A DNA stretch of 64,000 nt from Streptomyces sp. ISL-43 (GTDB taxonomy: Bacteria > Actinomycetota > Actinomycetes > Streptomycetales > Streptomycetaceae). The notes beneath the pieces are model-generated. The model did not search any database. It was not told where the DNA came from and saw only the letters and a program-made list of their open reading frames with translations. Shown here piece by piece: positions 17,873 through 26,657 of this stretch; the first letter of the stretch is position 1, and every line of letters starts with the position of its first letter. Location of the stretch: positions 861 to 64,860 of the forward strand of contig NZ_JAGGOT010000070.1 of assembly GCF_018614195.1 (NCBI RefSeq), in the 5' to 3' direction. The position numbers were made by a program, and so were the translations under genes.

Positions 17873-18100
17873 CTAGTTGGTGGCGAGGTCGCCGACCACC
17901 AGGCTCTGGGGGGACAGGTGCTCGAAGGCGCCGTCCTGCATGTACTGCGGGCCCTGCTGCTGCGGGGACAGGTGCTCGAAGTTGCCGTCCTGGGCCTGCG
18001 GCGCGACGCCGGCGTGGTTGTCCGCGAAGGCCGGGCCCGCACCCAGCGCCCCCAGGGCGAAGGCGGCGGTGGCGGCTATGGCGGCGGTTCTGAAGTTCAT
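17873..18100 (-). CDS. Short secreted protein with an internal 11-residue repeat
   Basis: 75 residues. Residues 1-26 are a clean signal peptide ending AFA. The mature part of about 49 residues contains two near-identical copies of an 11-mer, QDGNFEHLSPQ and QDGAFEHLSPQ, separated by seven residues that include QQGPQYM. I do not recognise a family. A GGGGGG ribosome site lies just before the ATG. It is the last gene after the broken STAND regulator on the same strand, separated from it by 56 bases that include a hairpin. It could be a secreted signalling or structural peptide, but no function can be assigned. Confidence 0.75.
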   Translation of the reverse strand: MNFRTAAIAATAAFALGALGAGPAFADNHAGVAPQAQDGNFEHLSPQQQGPQYMQDGAFEHLSPQSLVVGDLATN

Positions 18101-18119
18101 GACGGTCCCCCCGGGTCCG

Positions 18120-18141
18120 GCCGGCCCTCGGGCGGGCCGGC
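18120..18141 (-). terminator. Hairpin between the STAND gene and the small peptide gene
   Basis: GCCGGCCC at 18120-18127 pairs with GGGCCGGC at 18134-18141 around a 6-nt loop, in the 56-base gap after the STAND stop. There is no T-run. It could be a terminator for the regulator or a 5' leader element of the peptide gene, which starts only 20 bases further on. Confidence 0.5.
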
Positions 18142-18156
18142 TCGGGGACCAGGCTG

Positions 18157-19842
18157 TCAGGAGCGGGCCGAGTCCTGCAACAAGGCGGCCTGCCCCGCCG
18201 CACGGTGCTCGGCGGCCGCGGTCGGATCGGTCCCGTCGAGCAGGACCGCGATCCCCTCGTGGGCCAGCGCCTCCTCGTGCCGGTATCCCAGCGTCGGAGC
18301 CAGCTCCAGTGCCTGCCGGTGCAGCCGCAGAGCCTCCTCGGGCAGGCCGGCGAGCCGGCAGGTCTCGCCGTAGCCGTTGAGGAAGCGGATCTTCCAATGC
18401 TCCTCGAACAGCGCGTCCAGCAGCGCGAACGCCTCCCGGTGACTGGCCAGCGCCTCCTCGTAGCGGCCCATCTGCCGCAGCGCGACGCCCCGGCAGTTGA
18501 GGCACCACGCCTCGTTGTTCATGTGCCCGTCCTCGCGGGCCAGCGCCAGCGCCCGGTTCAGGTGCTCCACCGCTTCCTCGGGCGCCTCGCCGGCGATGGC
18601 CACGCCGAGGGTGATCCGAGCCGTCAGCATGGGCGGCCACGCCGGGTCCGCGTGGGGAAGGTCCAGCACCTCCCGGGCCCGCCGCGCCGCCTGCTCGCGG
18701 TGTCCCAGCTGCAGCATCGCCCAGGCTTCCGACGCGGCCGCGTGGGCAGCGCCCGTCGGGGAACCGGCCTGCTCGTACAACTTCCCGGCGAGGCCGAAGA
18801 GTTCGAGGGGTTCCTCCGCGCTCCCCTCGTCCCACCGCAGATAGCCGCGACGCATGGCCAGTTCGGCTTCCGCGCGCGTGTCCCCCACCTGGGACGCCCG
18901 GATTCCGGCCGCCTCGTACGCTGCGCCGGCCTCCGCCATCCGGCCCGCGTTGTAGCGCGCGAAACCCAGATCGCTGTACGCCTCGGCGAGTTGAAGCGGG
19001 TCGCCCAGGCGCTGCGCGGCGGCAAGCGACCGCTCGAAGAGGTAGTTGAGGTGCGTCGTGCCGCAGCGCCGCGCGAAGTACGCCCGTAGGAAGCGCGGCA
19101 GCTCGCACACGTGCGCATCGGCCCCGACGGCGGCCGCCGTCTCGAAGACGGCGATCAGGTTCTCGTACTCCGAGACGAGCCAGGCGAGGGCCGCGTGCTT
19201 GTCCGTGAACCGCGGCAGAGCGGCCGGGGGCCGGCCCGCGGAGGGCGCCCGGCCGGGCGACAGGACCGGCATCGCGGCGTCGGCCGCGGCCGCCGCGTGC
19301 ACGTAGTAGTCGAGGAAGCGGCCCAGCGCCCGCTCCCGCTCGGCCTGCGGATCCTGCTGCGCGCAGGCCTGGCGGGCGTGCTGGTGCACCAGGTCGTGCA
19401 GCCGGTAGCGGCCGGCCGTCGGCTGCTGGACCAGGTGCGCGTCGACCAGGTCCTCCAGCATCTCCCGGGCGCCGCGCACCGGCACGTCCGTCAGCGCCGC
19501 CGCCAGGTACTCGTCGAAGGACCCGCCGGGCAGCAGGCCCAGCATCCGGAACAGCCGGGCGTGGGCCCGGTCCAGCTGCCGTACGGACATGGCGAACGCG
19601 GTGTCGAACTCGCTCGCGCCCTCCGCCATCCGCTCGACGAGGATGCCCACGGTCCAGCCCGGCCGGTGCCGCAGCCGGGCCGCGGCCAGCCGCAGCGCCA
19701 GCGGCAGATGGCCGCACAGCCGCAGCACCTCGGCGGCGGACTCCGGTTCGCGGGCGAGGCGGCCCTCGGGGCCGCCGGCGTCACCGCTGGCGCGGGCCAG
19801 CAGCTCCGCGCTCTCCCGCGGGCTCAGCACGCCCAGGGACAC
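18157..19842 (-). pseudogene. STAND regulator, C-terminal part (NB-ARC end plus TPR), separated by frameshift
   Basis: 561 codons open from a GTG at 19842. It begins inside an NB-ARC domain (SLGVLSPRESAELLARASGD, then LRLCGHLPLALRLAAARLR), passes a winged-helix segment (FRMLGLLPGGSF) and ends in a tetratricopeptide array (about 250-550). This is the second half of the AfsR-like protein started at 20641. Removing 31 bases (19841-19871) restores one frame of 817 codons. If no such correction exists in the cell, this fragment would lack its ATP-binding and DNA-binding parts. Confidence 0.8.
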
Positions 19843-19875
19843 CGGCGGCGGCCCTCGGGGCCGCCGGCGTCACCG
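19758..19875. repeat. 29-bp direct repeat whose second copy disrupts the STAND gene
   Basis: An identical 29-bp stretch occurs at 19758-19786 and again at 19847-19875, 89 bases apart. The second copy sits within a 31-bp insertion (19841-19871) flanked by the 8-base duplication ACCGGCGG at 19841-19848 and 19872-19879. Deleting the insertion rejoins the reading frame as ...DEVPPV-SLGVLS..., the normal continuation for this family. Confidence 0.8.
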
Positions 19876-20641
19876 GCGGAACCTCGTCCAGGCCCAGCAG
19901 CCGGTTTCGGCTCGTGATCAGGACGACGGAGGGACCCGCGCCGGGCAGCAGCGGACGGACCTGGTCGGCGTCGGCGGCGTTGTCGAGGACCACGACGGCC
20001 CGTCGGCCGGCCAGTTCCGACCGCCAGCAGGCGGCCAGCTGCTCGATGCCCTCCTGCGGGACCCTCTCGGACGGGACGTCGAGTGCGCCGAGCAGCATCC
20101 GCAGCGCGGAGTCCGGATCGAGCGGCTCCCGGCCCTCGGTGAATCCGTGCAGGTCGACGTAGAGCTGGGCGTCCGGATAGTCGGCGGCGAGCCCGTGCGC
20201 GGCGTGGACCGCCAGGCAGGTCTTGCCGACGCCCGCCATGCCGTCGACGGCGACCACCCGGTGGCCGTCCAGCGCGGCGAGCACGGCGGAGAGCTGGGTC
20301 TCGCGTCCGGTGAAGTCGGGCGCGTCGCGCGGCAGGTCGTTGCGGGGCCTGGGCTGGACCTGGCGGCTGGCCTTCGGGGGCGCCGGCAGCGGGTTCGAGG
20401 ACCGTTCCCACAGGGAGCGCAGCGGGCGGGGGTCGCGCTTGACGAGCCGGCAGAGGGCGACCACCGCGGGCCAGGGCGGCACGGTCTGGCCGCCGAGGTA
20501 GCGCGACAGCGACGAGGAGCTGAGGCCGGCGTCCCTCGCGAGGGCCCGTACGCCGAGCCCGGACAGTTCCTGGAGCAGCCGCAGCCGGGCCGCCAGCTCC
20601 TCCTGCGGGTCGGACTTCGCCGACCGCTGTTCCACGTCCAC
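19781..20641 (-). pseudogene. STAND regulator, N-terminal part (HTH plus NB-ARC start), ends in frameshift
   Basis: From a GTG at 20641, with GGGGGAAC upstream, runs an XRE-like helix-turn-helix (VRALARDAGLSSSSLSRYLG), a linker, and an NB-ARC ATPase with Walker A DGMAGVGKTCLAVHAAH and Walker B AVVVLDNAADADQV. After ITSRNRLLGLDEVPPV the frame enters an inserted segment and stops out of phase. The intact protein would be an AfsR-like signal-transducing ATPase without the SARP domain, probably a regulator of the adjacent secreted-peptide gene or of secondary metabolism. Confidence 0.8.
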
Positions 20642-20674
20642 CGTTCCCCCACTTCCCCGTCCCACTCCGGCAGG

Positions 20675-20704
20675 AGTATTCCGGCCCAAGTATCGGCTGG
20701 TCAA
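20675..20704 (-). promoter_or_regulatory. Sigma-70-like promoter of the STAND gene
   Basis: On the minus strand TTGACC (20699-20704) and AATACT (20675-20680) are 18 bases apart, giving a predicted start near 20668 and a leader of about 27 bases before the GTG at 20641. The region is divergent from the AhpD-like gene at 20822. Confidence 0.5.
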
Positions 20705-20821
20705 GGCTGGTTCGGCTGTCCCACGGTGTCCCATCACCATCGCCCGGGCGCGCCGGAACGGCTGTCATGGGGTCACACCCCGAGGGAACGGGGTGCTCAC
20801 GAAGAAGAGGAGCGGACCGAG

Positions 20822-21277
20822 ATGCAGTCCCGTATGCAGAACCCCGCCGTCGTACTGTCCGGCGCGATGCAGCCCATCCAGGAGATCTTCAAGGCCGTGC
20901 ACTCCGGCGGGGTGGAGGGCCAGACGCTGGAGCTGGTGCACCTTCGGGTCAGCCAGATCAACGGCTGCAGCGCCTGCGTCGACGGCGGCGCCAAGTCGGC
21001 CCGCAAGGCCGGTGTGAGCGACGAGCGGCTGGCCGCGGTCGCCGCCTGGCGCGAGGCCCCGTACTTCACCGACGAGGAGCGGGCCGCCCTGACGCTGGCC
21101 GAGGCCGCGACGCGGCTGGCCGACCGCCCCGACGCGGTGAGCGACGAGGTCTGGGACACGGCCGCCACCTACTTCGACGAGAAGCAGCTGGCCGCGATCG
21201 TCCTGATGATCGGCGTCACCAACATGTTCAACCGGCTCAACGCGACGACCCGCCAGATCGCCGGCGCCTGGGGCTGA
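20822..21277 (+). CDS. Carboxymuconolactone decarboxylase/AhpD-family protein
   Basis: 151 residues of the AhpD-like helical fold (alkylhydroperoxidase core). The redox motif is present as NGCSACVDGGAKSARKAG, with the CxxC pair intact. The histidine that normally follows four residues after the second cysteine is replaced by Gly. The C-terminal half (VSDEVWDTAATYFDEKQLAA) matches the family. Relatives reduce peroxides or peroxiredoxins through the CxxC pair. It heads a short plus-strand unit with the DUF1801 gene 72 bases downstream. Confidence 0.88.
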   Translation: MQSRMQNPAVVLSGAMQPIQEIFKAVHSGGVEGQTLELVHLRVSQINGCSACVDGGAKSARKAGVSDERLAAVAAWREAPYFTDEERAALTLAEAATRLADRPDAVSDEVWDTAATYFDEKQLAAIVLMIGVTNMFNRLNATTRQIAGAWG

Positions 21278-21349
21278 CGGGCGCCGAAGGCGCCCCGCTC
21301 CTGGCATGACGATCCATCCACCAAGCCGACTCCCCGAAGGACACCCGCG

Positions 21350-21841
21350 ATGACGACCACCCGCAAGACCGCCGAGACCGCCGCCGAGTCCGCCACCCCG
21401 ACCGAGAAGGCGGCCTATGGGTTCACGCAGGAGGAACGGGACGCGATGAAGGAGCGCGCCCGGGAGCTGAAGGCGTCCGCGCGTCGCGGTTCGCGCGCCG
21501 ACAAGGCGGCGGAGGAGGAAGCCGCCGTGGTCGCGAAGATCGCCGAGATGCAGGACGCGGACCGGGTCATGGCGGAGCGGCTGCACGCGGTCGTCAAGGA
21601 GAGTGCGCCGGAGCTCGCGCCGAAGCTCTGGTACGGGATGCCCGCGTACGCCAAGGAGGGCAAGGTCCTGTGCTTCTTCCAGAGCGCGGAGAAGTTCAAG
21701 GCGCGCTACGCGACGCTCGGCTTCAGCGACCAGGCGAACCTCGACGAAGGCGCGATGTGGGCGACGTCCTACGCCCTGACGGAGCTGACCGCCGCCGACG
21801 AGGCGAGGATCGGCGCGCTCGTCAAGCAGGCGGCGAACTGA
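21350..21841 (+). CDS. DUF1801-family protein
   Basis: 163 residues. A charged, Ala/Glu/Lys-rich N-terminal 55 residues, likely helical, precedes a compact DUF1801 domain: [20 protein letters not shown], then the hallmark [18 protein letters not shown] and the C-terminal [18 protein letters not shown]. Members resemble frataxin and have been proposed to bind iron; I cannot confirm a function from sequence. It follows the AhpD-like gene on the same strand and is followed by a strong GC hairpin. Confidence 0.82.
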   Translation: MTTTRKTAETAAESATPTEKAAYGFTQEERDAMKERARELKASARRGSRADKAAEEEAAVVAKIAEMQDADRVMAERLHAVVKESAPELAPKLWYGMPAYAKEGKVLCFFQSAEKFKARYATLGFSDQANLDEGAMWATSYALTELTAADEARIGALVKQAAN

Positions 21842-21846
21842 GCGGC

Positions 21847-21867
21847 GGCCCGGCCCTGGGCCGGGCC
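21847..21867. terminator. Bidirectional GC hairpin between convergent genes
   Basis: GGCCCGGCCC, a single T and GGGCCGGGCC form a perfect 21-base dyad six bases after the DUF1801 stop and 40 bases from the end of the convergent LLM gene. It has no T-run, as is usual for Streptomyces hairpins. Confidence 0.7.
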
Positions 21868-21906
21868 ACGGGATCCGGGACCCGGCCCACGGACATCCGC
21901 GCGGCT

Positions 21907-22908
21907 TCAGCCGTTCAGCGCCGGGATGATCTGCGCGCCGTAGGCGTCGATGGTGGACTCCTTCGCGTCGTGCATGTCGTAGACGGCGAACTGGTCGACG
22001 CCGAGATCGCGCAGGGCCCGGAGTTTCGCGATGTGGGCCTCGGGCGGGCCCAGCAGGCAGAAGCGGTCGACGATCTCGTCGGGGACGAAATCGGCGGACG
22101 GGTTCCCGGCGCGGCCGTGGTGGCTGTAGTCGTAGCCCTGGCGGGACTTGACGTACTCGGTGAGCTCGTCCGGGACCATCTCGGAGTGCTCGCCGTAGCG
22201 GGAGACCAGGTCCGCGACGTGGTTGCCGACCATCCCGCCGAACCACCGGCACTGGTCGCGCGCGTGGGCCAGGTCCTCGCCCACGTACGCCGGGGCGGCG
22301 ACGCAGACGGTGATCGCCGAAGGGTCGCGGCCCGCCGCCACGGCGGCCTTCCGCACCGACTTGACCATCCACTCGGTCAGGTAGGGGTCGGCGAGCTGGA
22401 GGATGAACCCGTCCGCCTTCTCCCCGGCCAGGGCCAGCGCCTTCGGGCCGTACGCCGCCATCCAGACGGGCAGTTTCCCGTCCCGGATCCAGGGGATCCG
22501 CAGCGGCTTGCCGTCCACCTCCGCCTCCCGGCCCTCGGCGAGGTCGCGGATCACGTCGATGGCCTCGCCGAGCCGGGCCAGGGTGTTGGGCGCGCGGCCC
22601 GCGACCCGCATCGCGGAGTCCCCCCGCCCGATCCCGCACACGGTGCGGTTGCCGTACATGTCGTTGAGGGTGGCGAAGGTGGAGGCGGTCACCTCCCAGG
22701 TGCGGGTGCCCGGGTTGGTGACCATCGGCCCGACGTGCAGCTTCCGGGTGTTGGCCAGGATCTGGCTGTAGATGACGAACGGCTCCTGCCACAGCACGGC
22801 GGAGTCGAAGGTCCAGCCGTAGCGGAACCCGTTGCGCTCGGCGCGCTTCATGAGGCTGATCACCGCCGAGGCCGGCGGGTCGGTCTGCAGGACGAGGCCG
22901 AAGTCCAT
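21907..22908 (-). CDS. LLM-class F420-dependent oxidoreductase (dihydropyrimidinase-linked family)
   Basis: 333 residues, a luciferase-like TIM barrel. The N-terminus MDFGLVLQTDPPASAVISLM, the central GIGRGDSAMRVAGR and the VWMAAYGPKALALAGEKADG segment are typical of the bacterial LLM family that uses F420 or FMN. AAGGAG lies six bases before the ATG. It is the last gene of a four-gene run with dihydropyrimidinase, aminotransferase and ureidopropionase homologues, 23 bases after the dihydropyrimidinase stop. A reductive or ring-oxidising step in pyrimidine or hydantoin metabolism is therefore likely, but this is inferred from context. Confidence 0.85.
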   Translation of the reverse strand: MDFGLVLQTDPPASAVISLMKRAERNGFRYGWTFDSAVLWQEPFVIYSQILANTRKLHVGPMVTNPGTRTWEVTASTFATLNDMYGNRTVCGIGRGDSAMRVAGRAPNTLARLGEAIDVIRDLAEGREAEVDGKPLRIPWIRDGKLPVWMAAYGPKALALAGEKADGFILQLADPYLTEWMVKSVRKAAVAAGRDPSAITVCVAAPAYVGEDLAHARDQCRWFGGMVGNHVADLVSRYGEHSEMVPDELTEYVKSRQGYDYSHHGRAGNPSADFVPDEIVDRFCLLGPPEAHIAKLRALRDLGVDQFAVYDMHDAKESTIDAYGAQIIPALNG

Positions 22909-22931
22909 GGCTGCTCCTTGCTGCTGCGTGC

Positions 22932-24332
22932 TTACAGGTACTGGCAGGTGGAGCGGTGGACGAATGCCCCGTGGCCGGCCCGTCCGGTGAACTCCCGCCG
23001 GTCGACGACCAGTTCGCCGCGCGAGAGGACCGAGTCGACGCGTCCGGTGATCCGCTTGCCCTCGTACGCCGAGTAGTCCACGTTCATGTGGTGCGTCTCG
23101 GCGGAGATGACCTGCTCGGCGTGCGGATCGTAGAGGACGATGTCGGCGTCGGAGCCCGGCGCGATGGTGCCCTTCTGGGGGTAGAGGCCGAACATGCGGG
23201 CCGGGGTCGCGCACGCGATCTCGATCCAGCGCCGGCGGCTGATGTGCCCGTCCAGGACGGCCTGGTGGAGGAGGTCCATCCGGTTCTCCACCCCCGGCAG
23301 CCCGTTGGGGATCTTCGAGAAGTCCCCGCGGCCCAGCTCCTTCTGGCCGCGGAAGCAGAAGGGACAGTGGTCGGTCGAGACCACCTGGAGGTCGTTGGTC
23401 CGCAGCCCCCGCCACAGCGCCGCCTGGTGCTCGCGGGGCCGCAGCGGGGTGGAGCAGACGTACTTGGCACCCTGGAAGTCGGGCTCGGCCAGGTTGTCGG
23501 TGGACAGGAACAGGTACTGCGGACAGGTCTCCCCGAACACCGGCAGCCCCTTGTCCCGGGCGGCCGCCAGCTCCGCCAGCGCCTCCTCCGCCGAGACGTG
23601 GACGACGTAGAGCGGGGCGCCCGCCACCCGCGCGAGCTGGATCGCCCGATGGGTGGCCTCGGCCTCCAGGAGCACCTTGCGGACCTCGCCGTGGTGGCGG
23701 GGGTCGGTCTCCCCGCGCGCCAGGGCCTGCTCGACGAGCACGTCGATGGCAAGGCCGTTCTCCGCGTGCATCATGATGAGCCCGCCGTTGCCGGAAGCCC
23801 GCTGCATCGCGCGCAGGATCCGGCCGTCATCCGAGTAGAAGACCCCCGGATACGCCATGAACAGTTTGAACGAGCTCACGCCTTCTTCGACGAGAAGGTC
23901 CATCTCCTTGAGGGTGTGCTCGTTGACGTCCGACACGATCATGTGAAAGCCGTAGTCGATCGCGCAATTGCCGTCGGCCTTCGTGTACCAGGCGTCCAGG
24001 CCCGCCCGGAGCGACTGGCCCTGTGACTGCACCGCGAAATCGACGATCGTGGTCGTACCGCCCCACGCGGCGGCCCTCGTCCCGGTCTCGAAGGTGTCCG
24101 AGGCGAAGGTGCCGCCGAAGGGCAGCTCCATGTGGGTGTGCGCGTCGACCCCGCCGGGGATGACGTATTTCCCGCTCGCGTCGATCGTCCTGTCGGCCGT
24201 CCACGTCCCGGCGGCCGCCGTGCCGTGCGCCGCGAGCGCGGCGACGCGGCCGTCCTCGATCAGCACGTCGGCGTGGAGCTCGTCGGCGGCCGTGATGACG
24301 AGGCCGCCGCGGATCAGGGTGCGGGTGTTCAT
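22932..24332 (-). CDS. hydA: Dihydropyrimidinase/D-hydantoinase
   Basis: 466 residues of the cyclic amidohydrolase superfamily. Metal ligands are visible: VDAHTHMELPFGG (HxH), the lysine of SSFKLFMAYPG that is carboxylated in the family, the MMHAENG histidine, VHVSAEEAL, and the late STDHCPF aspartate. It hydrolyses dihydrouracil, dihydrothymine or hydantoins to N-carbamoyl amino acids, the substrate of the amidase encoded at the head of this operon. It lies 17 bases after the aminotransferase stop. Confidence 0.93.
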   Translation of the reverse strand: MNTRTLIRGGLVITAADELHADVLIEDGRVAALAAHGTAAAGTWTADRTIDASGKYVIPGGVDAHTHMELPFGGTFASDTFETGTRAAAWGGTTTIVDFAVQSQGQSLRAGLDAWYTKADGNCAIDYGFHMIVSDVNEHTLKEMDLLVEEGVSSFKLFMAYPGVFYSDDGRILRAMQRASGNGGLIMMHAENGLAIDVLVEQALARGETDPRHHGEVRKVLLEAEATHRAIQLARVAGAPLYVVHVSAEEALAELAAARDKGLPVFGETCPQYLFLSTDNLAEPDFQGAKYVCSTPLRPREHQAALWRGLRTNDLQVVSTDHCPFCFRGQKELGRGDFSKIPNGLPGVENRMDLLHQAVLDGHISRRRWIEIACATPARMFGLYPQKGTIAPGSDADIVLYDPHAEQVISAETHHMNVDYSAYEGKRITGRVDSVLSRGELVVDRREFTGRAGHGAFVHRSTCQYL

Positions 24333-24349
24333 GTACGTCTCCCCCGTGG

Positions 24350-25645
24350 TCAGTCGAGGCTGTGCAGGGCCTCGGCGAGGATGTCGGCGCCCTCTTCCGC
24401 CTCGGCGACGGTGAGGGAGAGCGGCGGCGCGATGCGCAGCACGCTGGTGTTGTGGCCGCCGCCCTTGCCGAGCAGCAGGCCGCCGGTGCGGGCGGCCTCC
24501 AGTACGGCGGCGGCCGCGTCCGGATCGGCCTGGTCGGTGCCGGGCTTCGTGAGCTCCAGCCCGGCCATCAGGCCCCGGCCGCGCACCTCCCGTACGGCGG
24601 GCACGGTCGCGGCGATCGCCCGCAGCCGCTCCAGCAGCAGGCCGCCCACGCGGCGGGCGTTGCCCTGCAGGTCGTGCTCCAGCAGGTAGCCGAGGTTCGC
24701 GACGCCGGCGGCCATGGTGACCGGCGAACCGCCGAAGGTGGAGATGGAGTTGGAGTCGAGGCAGTTCATCACTTCGGCGCGGGCCACGACTCCGCCGATG
24801 GACATGCCGTTGCCGATGCCCTTGGCGAAGGTGAGGATGTCCGGCGGGCCGTTCTGGGCGTGGGCCTGCCAGCCCCAGAAGTTGTCTCCGGTGCGGCCCC
24901 AGCCGGTCTGCACCTCGTCGCTGATCCAGAGGATGCCGTGCCGGTCGAGGACCTCGCGGAAGGCGCCGTAGAGCCCGTCGGGCGGGGAGGTGAAACCGCC
25001 GACGCCCTGGATCGGTTCGGCGATCAGCGCGGCGAGGCCGCCGCGGGCCTGGCCGAGGACGTCCTCGAGGTCGGCGACGGCGGCCGCCGTGAAGTCGGCG
25101 TCCTTCAGGTGCGCGAAGGGGCCGCGGGTACGGACCGCGCCGTGGACGTAGTACGTCTGGAGCGGCGAGAGGCTGGTCGGGGACCAGCCGCGGTTGCCGG
25201 TGATCGAGACGGTGGAGAAGGACCGGCCGTGGTAGCTGTTGCGCATCGCCAGGATCTGGTTGGAGCGGCGGTACGTCGTCGCGAGCAGCAGGGCGGTGTC
25301 GTTGGCCTCGGTGCCGGAGGTCGTGAAGAAGACCCGGGCTTCCGGGATGCCGGACAACGCGGCGATCCGTTCGGCCAGTTCGACCATGGGCCGGTTCAGG
25401 TACAGGGTGGACGAGTGGATGATCCGCCCGGCCTGTTCGGAGACGGCCTTGGTGACCTCGGGCAGGGCGTGGGCGGTCATCGTGGTGAGGATGCCGCCGA
25501 AGAAGTCGAGGTAGCGGTTGCCGTCGGCGTCCCAGACGTGGCGGCCCTCGCCGTGGGTGAGCTCGATGGGACGGTCGTAGTAGAGCGCGAGCCAGTCGGG
25601 CAGGACGCTGCGGTGCCGGTTGTGCAGGGGGATCGGGTTGGTCAC
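24350..25645 (-). CDS. Class III (omega) aminotransferase, AGXT2/beta-alanine type
   Basis: 431 residues of a PLP-dependent class III aminotransferase: GRHVWDADGNRYLDFFGGI, the GTEANDTALLLA phosphate-site motif, WISDEVQTGWGRTG, and the Schiff-base lysine in DILTFAKGIGNGMSIGG. In this operon it would convert beta-alanine or 3-aminoisobutyrate, the end products of pyrimidine reduction, to semialdehydes. The GTG start overlaps the amidase stop as GTGA, which fixes the start despite an open frame further upstream. Confidence 0.9.
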   Translation of the reverse strand: MTNPIPLHNRHRSVLPDWLALYYDRPIELTHGEGRHVWDADGNRYLDFFGGILTTMTAHALPEVTKAVSEQAGRIIHSSTLYLNRPMVELAERIAALSGIPEARVFFTTSGTEANDTALLLATTYRRSNQILAMRNSYHGRSFSTVSITGNRGWSPTSLSPLQTYYVHGAVRTRGPFAHLKDADFTAAAVADLEDVLGQARGGLAALIAEPIQGVGGFTSPPDGLYGAFREVLDRHGILWISDEVQTGWGRTGDNFWGWQAHAQNGPPDILTFAKGIGNGMSIGGVVARAEVMNCLDSNSISTFGGSPVTMAAGVANLGYLLEHDLQGNARRVGGLLLERLRAIAATVPAVREVRGRGLMAGLELTKPGTDQADPDAAAAVLEAARTGGLLLGKGGGHNTSVLRIAPPLSLTVAEAEEGADILAEALHSLD

Positions 25646-26484
25646 GGCTGTACGAGTCCTCCGTAGGCGTCGGGGCGGCGGTCGCGGTAGAAGGCCCACT
25701 GGTCGCGGACCTCCTTGATCAGGTCGAAGTCGAGGTCACGGACGAGGAGTTCCTCCTCCTTGTCGCTGGCGACCTCCCCGACGAACTGGCCTCGGGGGTC
25801 GACGAAGTAGCTGGTGCCGTAGAAGTCGTTGTCGCCGTACTCCTCCTGGCCGACGCGGTTGATCGCGGCGACGAAGTACTCGTTGGCGACGGCGGACGCG
25901 GGCTGCTCCAGCTGCCACAGGTACCCGGACAGGCCCCGGGAGGTGGCGGAGGGGTTGTATACCAACTGGGCTCCGGCTAGCCCGAGTTCACGCCAGCCCT
26001 CCGGGAAGTGCCGGTCGTAGCAGATGTACACGCCGACCTTGCCGACGGCCGTGTCGAAGACGGGCCAGCCGAGGTTGCCCGGGCGGAAGTAGTACTTCTC
26101 CCAGAAGCCCTTGACCTGGGGAATGTGGTGCTTGCGGTACTTGCCGAGGTAGCTGCCGTCCGCGTCGATGACGGCGGCGGTGTTGTAGTAGAAGCCCTCG
26201 GACTCCAGCTCGAAGACCGGTACGACGATCACCATGCCGGTCTCGCGGGCGAGTGCCTGCATGCGCTGGACGGTGGGGCCGTCGGGGACGGCCTCGGCCC
26301 AGCGGTAGTGCTCGGGCTCCTGGACCTGGCAGAAGTAGGGGGCGTTGAAGACTTCCTGGAAGCCGATGATCCGCGCGCCCTGGGCGGCGGCCCGGCGGGC
26401 GTGCTCCTCGTGTTTGGCGATCATCGACTCGGTGTCTCCGGTCCAGGTGGCCTGGACCAGTGCGGCGCGGACGACTTGGGCCAT
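25642..26484 (-). CDS. Carbon-nitrogen hydrolase, beta-ureidopropionase-like
   Basis: 280 residues of the nitrilase superfamily with a complete Glu-Lys-Cys triad: GFQEVF, YRKHHIPQVKGFWEKYYF and YICYDRHFPEGWRELG. The long YYFRPGN insert is typical of N-carbamoyl-beta-alanine or N-carbamoylputrescine amidases. With the dihydropyrimidinase downstream it is best read as the N-carbamoyl-beta-amino-acid amidase of reductive pyrimidine degradation. GGAG lies seven bases before the ATG. It is the first gene of the operon. Confidence 0.9.
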   Translation of the reverse strand: MAQVVRAALVQATWTGDTESMIAKHEEHARRAAAQGARIIGFQEVFNAPYFCQVQEPEHYRWAEAVPDGPTVQRMQALARETGMVIVVPVFELESEGFYYNTAAVIDADGSYLGKYRKHHIPQVKGFWEKYYFRPGNLGWPVFDTAVGKVGVYICYDRHFPEGWRELGLAGAQLVYNPSATSRGLSGYLWQLEQPASAVANEYFVAAINRVGQEEYGDNDFYGTSYFVDPRGQFVGEVASDKEEELLVRDLDFDLIKEVRDQWAFYRDRRPDAYGGLVQP

Positions 26485-26514
26485 GAGCTGCTCCTCGCGA
26501 CGGGTACGCCGGCT

Positions 26515-26560
26515 TCTACGCACGTAGAGGGTGTACGACGGCTGCGCGTAGGGAGTTGAA
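26515..26560 (-). promoter_or_regulatory. Probable promoter/operator of the pyrimidine-catabolism operon
   Basis: The inverted repeat TCTACG-CA-CGTAGA (26515-26528) lies 30 bases before the amidase start. On the minus strand TTCAAC (26555-26560) and TACACC (26530-26535) could act as a weak -35/-10 pair 19 bases apart, so the repeat would overlap the transcription start. No regulator gene lies adjacent. Confidence 0.35.
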
Positions 26561-26657
26561 GGTAGGCCTCGGCCAGGCGTGGGGCAAGACCGCCTTGCGC
26601 GGTTGGAGTAGTCGATCAGCAAATGCAGGAGTTACGTCGCCACGCGGTCGTTTCCGG

